From positions 158,166 to 222,165 of the forward strand of contig VCMS01000073.1 in the NCBI GenBank assembly GCA_022539475.1: DNA of 64,000 bases. The letters run 5' to 3'. A model generated the notes under the pieces. The model did not search any database and was not told the origin of the DNA. It was given only the letters and a program-made list of their open reading frames with translations. Position numbers and translations under genes: made by a program. The stretch comes from Gracilaria domingensis (taxonomy: Eukaryota; Rhodophyta; Florideophyceae; Gracilariales; Gracilariaceae). Positions 57,401 through 64,000 of the stretch are shown piece after piece; the first letter of the stretch is position 1; every line of letters starts with the position of its first letter.

Positions 57401-57454
57401 AGGATAACAACGACAATGGTAACTGGCATGACAAATATAACCGAGGGAAACCAT
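54374..57454 (-). CDS. CACTA TNP2-like transposase, 1026 aa, uninterrupted
   Basis: Transposase of the CACTA/En-Spm superfamily (Transposase_21). Residues 8-30 hold C8, C14, C16 and H30, a zinc-binding-like cluster at the same spacing as in CACTA 1. Residues ~20-170 are Ser/Thr-rich and variable. The core has DIFLSISADGVQPF, YWPFVCTVLNLPPSERFK, IIPGPNEPKDLTSFLHPF, LLFVLADLPAMKKLTHLKG and NGLVPCRFCSIRG, then FPIDIMHLLFENVARDMISI; the acidic residues in SADG, LADLPA and PIDIMHLLFE are candidate metal ligands. The C-terminal third has YHLLLHLSQCIRDCGPVSLL and TIENYIGQLNRVTNAKY. The first ATG was taken as the start because the Cys cluster follows at once. It starts 392 nt from the divergent accessory gene. 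Intact and therefore possibly recently active. Confidence 0.92.
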   Translation of the reverse strand: MVSLGYICHASYHCRCYPGKMVSRQTAMKHRSQSQNEALESGKTIFLPLPEAIHDLSQLQAVWDALEHVGESNHLGLSDAEISVLNSHDSVSLELSQSSLKSPTQSVSHHRNSSIDCSTDADDESTTKTNEMSLSSESSLYSGSTTSSTANNPIETSNSDPNALISSGYPVCRDFKFRIFMQKHSKVLGLGIKHAVSDSFMEDYIRDTTVQDEPHLRYSSFKGVREALLRNSGVESSEHPCCGRFHKALRVRTDHSVTNCSYCSQPDGPTFATYEYISIWCRLQRLLASPIEGPRLFDYFRKGLFGETTGGYRDFFSGKIFRDIVSDLGGPESVQNDIFLSISADGVQPFRSDDYTYWPFVCTVLNLPPSERFKIKRLLPLFIIPGPNEPKDLTSFLHPFLSELQDLHSVGRRVRLWNGEVTRVRVHLLFVLADLPAMKKLTHLKGANGLVPCRFCSIRGIYQNHTYFPPTLVEEGAISRTTRARTNVPNLKVLWEVDNLPMRSHSEVLSAYEELQMQSSTMTNQELQRQLKHHGFSSITMTPFLSIPTVRAFSSFPIDIMHLLFENVARDMISIWMNDSGRHPELGCLTSPRVLKAVNENIRSCRRGFGSDYCRAPRGLDKKGLWKAAEWKFFVTSTSVVVLDGWIPEKTLDGWYLFVQLVQRVCQWSLTEDLVCDIERLSREFYHHFVNHYYQNKRERVHMCRYVYHLLLHLSQCIRDCGPVSLLGQWTIENYIGQLNRVTNAKYLFAQSVNEKIKYHAAASLYSLQYGTVIPHLAPEEDEDSDLSNAEGNPEVYYDADMSRFYFLPPSRISSVTVGQDSFPNLMSLLARYYATVLGVSTSEAANFLASEETISVFSRAKDEKTRLLMPWTYHTVSRNERKSCYFSGVFRDGNDTHATVYYGRVLAFFKHTLNGTTHKLVLADWATRSLQTGRQGQVYCRSSVDDESLFPCRTIESVCSMSHPVGVVQIQYPRSATSTSQRTYIIDDLRHSQGLLTGTKWFPEDLSLQLGGLSKSSRKRLHREI

Positions 57455-57846
57455 AGTTGTAAGATGAGGGGCTAAACGGTATACTGAGACGTATCGATAC
57501 GTGTCGGAACCACCTAAGAATGTGAGGCACCTTAGGAACGCAGATAAGACAACAGAAAAGATGGAGATTCGATTGAGAGTAATGCGGTCTCCTTAAACGC
57601 TGGTGACCTGAATCGAAGAGATGATCCAAATTAAATTGATGCTGCAGTTTCGTTTCGAAGAGGAAGACCCAAGCGCAAAGACAAAACGCAGGGAATCGAT
57701 ATTAAACTTATCAGGACTGGACGGCTACCATATGTGTCATCCAGGATCCAAACTTCGGCGAGTGCTCAGCGCACCTGGCGCCATTTCAACATCAATTATT
57801 AGTTCTTGTCCCATTCGAACCCTTCCATCGACGCATATCGACCGTT
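57455..57846. promoter_or_regulatory. Shared intergenic region of CACTA 2, probably bidirectional promoter
   Basis: 392 nt between divergent start codons. It carries short minus-strand open sequence but no clear gene. Role inferred from position and from the parallel in CACTA 1. Confidence 0.4.
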
Positions 57847-59025
57847 ATGGTGCTCCTGGGTGGTAACATAGTTCTGCTTGATCCACAGAGAGACCGTACT
57901 GCTAAGGAAACCAGCAGTTTTAGCATCGGTCAAATGATGGAGCTCGCGATAAAGGCTCACAACGACGGTCTTGATGAAGCCCATGAAAGTCGTCTTGAGT
58001 TCTCCTCAACTCCGAGAAAGTATTCCGTAAATGTCTTGGCCACCGTTGGGCGGAAGTTGCAGATCTGTCGCGTATTCGCGAAGCATATTGGCAAAAGAAG
58101 CTACCGTTCCATCCAGAAGTGCACGCCACCCTATCTATTCAACGAAGCCGTTGAACAGGTGGTAACGCACGTGAACCAAAAGCACAGGCTCTTGGCGTAT
58201 ACAGAGGGTGACTGGGGTGCTGTAAAGTCAATTATCCAGAAGCTGAGAAATGCTGTTGCGCATAGCAACGCAGACAAGAAGGCGGCATCGGGTAAGGGAA
58301 AGAAGGATCACGAAGAACCAGGGCCGACAAAGAAGAACGTTTCAGCCATGTCCAAGAAGAAGAGTGTTAAGAAATCCCATAAGGAGAGGAGAGATCGAGT
58401 GCGATCTCTCGGAAGAGAACGTTCATGTGATGTAGGAAAGTCTGGTGTTCGAAGAGGAAAGAATCGCAGGAGTAGTCGTGAAGATGATACGAGTGGGAGA
58501 GAGTTGACTGGAGAAAGAAACGATCGTAAGAGAACCCGAGACTCTGATGGCGAGAGTTCTTCCGCTCATCACGCGCTTGTATCCAGAACGAAGATAAGAC
58601 GTCTCAACCCAATTGTTAAAGCAAACAGAAGAGTGTCTCCCATAGCGGAAAGTTCATCAGATGATGACACAGAGCTGAATATTCGGGGAACAGGTCGCCG
58701 TTTAGAACCCGTTCAACCACCACAATTGTGCGAGGATGATAACTATTCCACAGATAAGACCTCTGTGAGCCGTACTTCTCAAGAGGTATCGGCAAAGCGC
58801 AATGATGAGAACAGCAATGTAGAGGTAGTTACGCAAGCAAAGGGTGACAAAGAGGGAAGGAAGAACAGACGCACTGGATCACTGACCAAAGCACGAAGAA
58901 TTATAGTCGAGGACAATGATGAAATAACTCCCATTCATAACCAGCCGAAGAAGAGAAGTATAAACCCTTTTGCTCTCGATGATGATACAGCCAGCAAACG
59001 TGCTGTGTTGAGGGTTGCAATATGA
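57847..59025 (+). CDS. CACTA accessory protein 2 (392 aa)
   Basis: Open from the ATG 57847. Residues ~25-50 read FSIGQMMELAIKAHNDGL, paralleling the accessory protein of CACTA 1. Then come a helical region with VGRKLQICRVFAKHIGKRSY and YRSIQKCTPPYLFNEAVEQV (about residues 60-105). After residue ~140 the protein is strongly charged, with Lys/Arg/Ser-rich strings and acidic patches, suggesting disorder and a nuclear location. Like its partner in CACTA 1 it is divergent from the transposase. A DNA-binding or regulatory role in transposition is inferred from conservation of the pair; no known domain was recognised. Confidence 0.65.
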   Translation: MVLLGGNIVLLDPQRDRTAKETSSFSIGQMMELAIKAHNDGLDEAHESRLEFSSTPRKYSVNVLATVGRKLQICRVFAKHIGKRSYRSIQKCTPPYLFNEAVEQVVTHVNQKHRLLAYTEGDWGAVKSIIQKLRNAVAHSNADKKAASGKGKKDHEEPGPTKKNVSAMSKKKSVKKSHKERRDRVRSLGRERSCDVGKSGVRRGKNRRSSREDDTSGRELTGERNDRKRTRDSDGESSSAHHALVSRTKIRRLNPIVKANRRVSPIAESSSDDDTELNIRGTGRRLEPVQPPQLCEDDNYSTDKTSVSRTSQEVSAKRNDENSNVEVVTQAKGDKEGRKNRRTGSLTKARRIIVEDNDEITPIHNQPKKRSINPFALDDDTASKRAVLRVAI

Positions 59026-60072
59026 CTGGCGCGACAGCTCATATCTATCAGATGTGCAAAAATCCGATGCACAACTTGTGCGGTATGCGAGTCCTTCGCG
59101 AAGCATATGTGGAAGGACAGTTCATTTGTTCTCTCAAATGTTTAGGATCTTGTTTGCGTCAGATTTCTCCGAACTGAATATCAAGTGATGCCAAGGAGAG
59201 TTGGGTCATTTCGTGTAGCAGATCTTGTATATGAATCTAGTCATCTCAAAGTGATAAAGAATTTTCTTCATTCTATTATAAAATTCTTCTCTTACAGAGC
59301 ACAACCAGGTAGTCATTGAGGATGCAACATACGCAACCAAAAACGGAAGGGAATAGATGCGAATCTCTAGCTGCAGTCGTTGCATAACAACATAGGTAGT
59401 ACTCCCAGAGATGCGGTTTCGTAATGCGCCGCGCAGCAGCTTGACGCCGGAGTTGCAGCTGAGTTGGCGATGACATAAGTGTTGTTCAGCGCGAGTACAA
59501 CTGGTGTGCCGACTTGGGCCAGATCCAGAATTGTGGAGACGGTGGGGTGGCAATGACTTGGATGTGACTTCGATCGATAAGCACGTCTCGCTATTTGTAG
59601 CGGCAGCGTCGAGTGATCGCGAGATACCGTGAACGACACAAGATCTTCCCACAGTCGTTCCCATCGCCGCTGACCTCCTCAGATTTTTGTACCTCAGCCA
59701 CGGTAATCCAAATCAATCATGTTCTGGCTGTCTAAAAAATACAACCATGTGCCAAAAAAAGCTGCCTTATTTTCAGTAATATTTGTACGTAAAAATTCAA
59801 ACGTGTGCTTTGTTGAGTGGGCAATAATCACCGGACGCGAAACCAAGTAGGGCGTATTCTTTGGCTGCGTGCGCAAGACCGAATTATCCAAGTACTCAGA
59901 GCAGAGATGATGGCCACATCGATTCCGACTCGTGAGACTGACGTAGAACAGCCATGTCTCTAAATCACTCTTCCTCTTCCGCTCTTATGTTATCAAATAA
60001 TGAAACCCAGAATGGAAAAGCAGCCCTTGTCTCTTACTCATCTTCTTCATCGGAAACCAAATCCAGTTCACA
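59026..60072 (-). other. Right flank of CACTA 2 with an unknown minus-strand open frame
   Basis: 59664-59206 on the minus strand is open for 152 codons and is Ser/Thr-rich at the start, then hydrophobic (LEIRIYSLPFLVAYVASSMTT); a second minus frame overlaps it. No domain recognised. The true end of CACTA 2 should lie here. Confidence 0.25.
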
Positions 60073-60672
60073 ATGCAGTTTGCAGAGTGCTCGTTCGGGG
60101 AAAGCGGGGCTGTTCTCGTTCCTAGGCAAATTATGCCGTCTGACGTGCAGACGTTTTCAATTAACATAAGGAGAGCTACAGATCTGGATTCGTTCACACG
60201 TCTTAGCAGACACACTACTGAAAATGTGTCAGGAGTTTGCAGAGCTGTTTTTCAGAGCACACACACTGCTGCTAGTGAACCAATGCGCACAAAGGTAAAC
60301 AAGGGTTCATCCAGAGAAGCCATTAGGAAGAGAAGGTATAGAAGGGATCCCAGAAACCGTGAAATGGAAAACAAGAAACGGAGAGAACGTTACAAAAAAA
60401 AACAACTCCAATGTACCTCGAGCCTGGTACAGAAATTCGACCCTGCTCCCAGTCCACAAGTGAGTGGAGGTTTTATTCCTTACGAACGAAACATCTGCAT
60501 TCCGAGTCGCGTGAGCCGTACGTATTGCGAGGGAGAGTTGCAAATTGTGCAGATTCTCAAACGGTATGAGATTGAGACATGGCATTATAAGTGGAATCCC
60601 AACATACAAGGGGAAGATTGCGAGGGAAAGATGTACGCTTTGGAAAACATATTGGGAGAGCAGTCCGTGTGA
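60073..60672 (+). CDS. Unknown ORF with basic helix, 199 codons
   Basis: Open from the ATG 60073. Residues ~75-115 form a strongly basic helix (SREAIRKRRYRRDPRNRE, then MENKKRRERYKKKQ) that could bind nucleic acid; it looks like a bZIP basic region, but no leucine zipper follows. The C-terminus contains ELQIVQILKRYEIETWHYKW and a NIQGEDCEGKMYALENILG segment. An upstream Ser-rich frame at 59954-60169 may be part of the same gene. Weakly similar in plan to 23046-23615. No family assigned. Confidence 0.4.
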   Translation: MQFAECSFGESGAVLVPRQIMPSDVQTFSINIRRATDLDSFTRLSRHTTENVSGVCRAVFQSTHTAASEPMRTKVNKGSSREAIRKRRYRRDPRNREMENKKRRERYKKKQLQCTSSLVQKFDPAPSPQVSGGFIPYERNICIPSRVSRTYCEGELQIVQILKRYEIETWHYKWNPNIQGEDCEGKMYALENILGEQSV

Positions 60673-62404
60673 ATGTTCAGGAAGAGGGGTGAGGCATACC
60701 AGTGTTTGTCAAACTGTTGAGTCGTGCGCTGTTGGGAATTTGTGTCATAACGCAAATTATGTTCGCTTGTGAGCTCGTCCCGGGTATTAGAAGCATATGA
60801 AGACCATGATTCTAGTAAAGACAAGCTTGCTTTTTATGTACATCACGTGAAGATGCTCTGTGATCATAGAAAACAGAAGTGCCTTTGTCTGCCCGAAACA
60901 TCCCTTTCCCATTACCTTTTCGATAGGACGTATACAAATATACCGCGTACGCAGACCATGCGAATGAACGCTCAGCCTCCTCCTTCCTCTCGGTTTGTGC
61001 ACTCTTCTATCAACGTTTCCCCCTCTTCTGCAATTTGCTGCGCGCTTGTTCCTTCTGTTTGTTTGTGTCGTAGCGCTATTTTCCGTCTTTTCACCAAGCT
61101 TACCTCCGTCCCTGCCAATTGAACTTCGAGCGCGATGAGAGATGCCACGAATCACTTGTAGAGGATCAGGTTCCTGCGGTGAAAAACCTGGGATTCCGAC
61201 TACTTGCTTCCTTGAACGAGCCTGATTCACTGCTTATTCACCGTATTCAATTGCATCTGCGCTATCGCTCGTCCTGTTGGATCTGCTCCTTCCTCTCAAA
61301 CTCAATCAGAGTTCGAGTCGCTACTGACGTTCGGGGGCTTTCGAAACCGATTGCCGCGGTTGACAACTGCCGACAAGTCTGTCACTCTTCCACTCTCTTC
61401 TGCTGCGTTTTGAACATCTGTGTGTTCCATTCCTACTCAAAAATGCGATTTGATGGCAGTCTGCTGGCATAGAACTAATTGCCAATCCTACGTCTGCCGA
61501 AGCTATTAACGATTGGATATCCGTTAAGGGCCACGACAGCAGGAATCAATAACTTGTTCAATGAACTCCCCATATCCTTTCGTCGGTACGTATTGTTAAT
61601 GCCAAATTCTGTGTCAAGCCATCATGGTTCCACAGCCTTTGACCCCGGCCAAAACCTGAGAACTTGTCTTTCCAATTCCAAGTTTATGAACAACAATGCG
61701 CGTCGAAGGGTTGGGACGCGCCATGCGCCGCCGGTTGTTGCTCACCGCCCAGACCATGTATTGATTAAGTAGCACTGCGTCGCCATGTCGCGGATATACG
61801 CGCATGCTCACGGCGTCTTTCACGTCGCAACACGCTTTTCGTCGCCGCCGTGCTCGCTCAATTACCTCGCCGCTTTTCGCAGTCCATGTCGTCCGCGCAT
61901 TACTGGTGGCATATGAAACGTTCCTGGAGCCATGCGTTCCAGCCACCACAAGTCCGCTTCGATAATCCACTTCCCACTCGCCTTGTTCCGTCCGCCCAAA
62001 CTGATAGTTTTGGCGCCCATTTCATCCCTTTCCCCGCCAACGTCATGGACATCTCCTGACGGAAGCTTGTTGTAGTCATAGTTGTACCAGGCGGCCTGGT
62101 ACCACGTATATGCCTGCGTTCGCGAATCGAGTACCTTACCTCGTCACGAGATGATTCCGTATGCAGTAGGACATGATGAGGGTGGTGAATGAATAAATAT
62201 GTCTTTTCTTATGCAGAATATGCACTCCTGCCTAAGAGACGCCGGCGTGCGTAAACCATCCTTGCAATAATGACACATGTCTTACGGATGATGGGTTCTC
62301 TCGCTTGTACGTTCGTATGTTATCCGAACAGTAGAGATGGCGTTTTTCGCATCGCTCTGCCTCAGATAACACTAGATTAGGGCCAGAGCGATGACGTTCT
62401 CAAT
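60673..62404. other. Short unknown open frames
   Basis: Plus frames 60769-61122, 61119-61472 and 61479-61772 and minus frames 61230-60787 and 61970-61614 are all of 97-147 codons without recognisable motifs. GC content rises after about 61700. I would not call a gene here. Confidence 0.3.
62084..62102. repeat. 9-bp perfect palindrome
   Basis: GTACCAGGC and GCCTGGTAC separated by one base. Could be a protein-binding site or chance. Confidence 0.6.
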
Positions 62405-62779
62405 TTGGGTTTATGGGCCAGGTTCGCAAACGTGACTCGAAACAGATCGCTATGGCACGATACACAGCTACTCGGGCTTGTCGCTCGCGCAAGCATCACT
62501 CCCCCTGTCGAAGGTCGCGTCCATAGGTACCGCGCTTCGCTCGTTACCTCGTCTAGAGAGAGGCACGAGGGAGAATGTGAGGGACGAACAATACACCAAC
62601 ACCCGGAAGCAACGATAGCTAGACTCCATAAGTCCATCGAACAATGCGCTTGTGGACGGCAAGAGGCCACTGGACTGAATTTCCGCGGATCTCCTTCGAT
62701 TTTAACGAGGCCGAACCTGACGGCGGACCTGCAAGATAACAGTTGGGCGTTCCACGTGTATGCAGGTGAAGGTTACTGA
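62405..62779 (+). CDS. Unknown ORF, 124 codons
   Basis: Open plus frame with a mixed, mildly protein-like composition (RFANVTRNRSLWHDTQLLGL, then HKSIEQCACGRQEATG). A minus frame of 97 codons overlaps it. No motif; weak support. Confidence 0.2.
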   Translation: MGLWARFANVTRNRSLWHDTQLLGLVARASITPPVEGRVHRYRASLVTSSRERHEGECEGRTIHQHPEATIARLHKSIEQCACGRQEATGLNFRGSPSILTRPNLTADLQDNSWAFHVYAGEGY

Positions 62780-64000
62780 ATGGAAAGCGGGCTGGATTGC
62801 TACCTATTCCAGCAGAGTGATGGCGGGTGGACGATATGGCGCACAATACGGATTGGTGCGCGGCGGGAAAGGAAGGAGCAGCAGCAGTAAGGAGGGCGCA
62901 TTCTATGGGTAGAAGAAAAGACCAGAATGAGCCCTTGTGACCATCCAGTACAGCCGCATCGATATGGCTGTAGGTGCAGTTCGCGCGGATCTCCGCAGTG
63001 ACGCTAGATAGAATGAAGTACACAACTGTAGACGATGCCCGTTGAAGCAGATGCGCGAGCGATCTGTGGTGAGAAGTCTCTAAGACATTATCTCGCCCGA
63101 TCGTGGGCCTGTTACAACAAGAGTCTCAGCGGAAAAATAATGAGAAACGTCGAAAGCGCTGGTGGACAATATGAGTGCAGACAGAGACAGACCTCGCCCA
63201 TATGCTGCCCGATACAGAACGATACACATAGAGCACGCTTATCAGTATAAGAGCGCTCCTCATCTCGTACACCTCGCTGGCGCACTATGCCGCGTGTCTC
63301 GACCGCGCGAAGCTGGCGCGTGCGCTAGGCGCAATACAGAACATCAACAGAGTGAAGAGTCGTGCACAGCTGTACTCGAGCGGTCAGAAGAGAGACAGAC
63401 GGCTCGGAGCAGACTGCGACGATACAACTGTCTATCGCTAGCGCATGGTCGAGGTGCGCGCGCGCGGTGGCTGCTGCACCGCAGCGTGAGTGCGTGCTCG
63501 TGCGTGGCGGTGCGGCGGCGTCTACCAAGGCGCTCCGGCGGTCGGGAGCGTGGCCTGTGGCGGCGGCGTGGCGGTGCAGCAGGTGGCGCGGCGTCCAAGT
63601 CCTGCCCAATACATCTGTCGGCGGGCCTCAGCGCGCTGCTGGGCGCTTCGTGCACGGCGCGGACGTGCTGCGGCGTCGCCGCATTGCGCCGACAGCCGAG
63701 GGCGGCGTGCGCCGCTTGTTCGCACCGGCGGCTCGTTGCGACGTTCCAGGAGGTTCACTAGACGATGGTTTAGCACCGGTCAATGAAATGATCTGGAGCG
63801 TTCCCGCATGTTGACACATTCCGGGTGTGCATATTAGAGCGCTTGGACAAGTTATCTGTTACCGCACGCAGCAGCTCGTCCCAAACAAGGCGCGCCGTTC
63901 GCTATGCGCCGCCACACGACTTGTGCCATACTGTCGCGGGCGGTCAGACCGTGCGCGCCCGTCAAGGCCGCCGCGCCCCGCTTCCCGCTGGCGCCCGCAG
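62780..64000. other. GC-rich right edge with overlapping open frames
   Basis: From about 63280 the sequence is very GC-rich and all frames on both strands stay open (for example plus 63162-63761 and 63362-63814, minus 63819-63325), so no single frame can be chosen. A TATAAG at about 63246-63251 precedes the GC-rich part and could be a promoter. The composition differs sharply from the rest of the window and is closest to 10589-14400, hinting at another GC-rich retroelement that continues beyond the edge. Confidence 0.3.

Larger units (their letters stand above)
54374..59025. mobile_element. CACTA-type DNA transposon 2 (intact genes)
   Basis: Transposase on the minus strand and accessory gene on the plus strand, both uninterrupted, with a 392-nt gap between the starts. 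Same architecture as 16850-21705. I could not find the terminal inverted repeats, so whether the element is complete is open; the span given is that of its genes. Confidence 0.8.

Overview
This window is eukaryotic nuclear DNA dominated by mobile elements, most of them decayed. It contains cut-and-paste DNA transposons of two superfamilies (PIF/Harbinger and CACTA), gypsy and copia LTR-retrotransposon fragments, a MITE family, a spliceable 47-nt intron, and a broken eukaryote-type carbamoyl-phosphate synthase II. No operons, ribosome binding sites, tRNA, rRNA or CRISPR were seen. The taxon cannot be fixed from sequence alone. Very short introns together with CACTA, Harbinger and gypsy elements would suit a transposon-rich fungus or alga; this is only a guess.

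Layout. 1-10588: copy A of a 10.6-kb unit that starts before the window. It carries five coding traces: a Cys-His-Asp hydrolase-like ORF, a large acidic-tailed unknown, a minus-strand unknown with a 47-nt intron, a Gln-rich two-ORF unknown, and a Harbinger DDE transposase. 10589-14456: GC-rich retroelement debris, with a decayed minus-strand ORF and then a plus-strand gypsy gag. 14409-16849: no recognisable gene. 16850-21705: CACTA element 1, with a dead transposase and a divergent accessory gene. 21706-26608: unknown ORFs, a UPF1-like helicase fragment between ~140-bp direct repeats, and a second, unrelated dead Harbinger transposase. 27067-29503: decayed gypsy pol (protease, RT, RNase H). 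29530-32312: CPSase II pseudogene (minus), interrupted by a MITE and lacking part of its first ATP-grasp core. 32327-38673: a cassette with a ParB/Srx-like ORF, a basic linker ORF, a 2OG-Fe(II)-oxygenase-like ORF, an oppositely oriented four-helix membrane protein and a coiled-coil/AT-hook-like ORF. 39615-50207: copy B of the 10.6-kb unit. 50685-51223: a copia 5' LTR, primer-binding site and gag start. 54374-59025: CACTA element 2, with an uninterrupted 1026-aa transposase and an intact accessory gene. 59026-64000: unknown ORFs, becoming very GC-rich at the right edge.

How it works together. The two CACTA elements share a head-to-head two-gene plan (transposase minus, accessory protein plus, ~380-nt gap), so the accessory protein is probably part of the transposition machinery. 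The two Harbinger-class units share inactivating lesions but differ in a patchwork of nearly identical and ~5% diverged blocks, which points to duplication of an already damaged unit followed by gene conversion. The ParB-like plus 2OG-oxygenase cassette is the strongest candidate for an undescribed system; its parts are broken by frameshifts here, so an intact relative elsewhere would be needed to define it.
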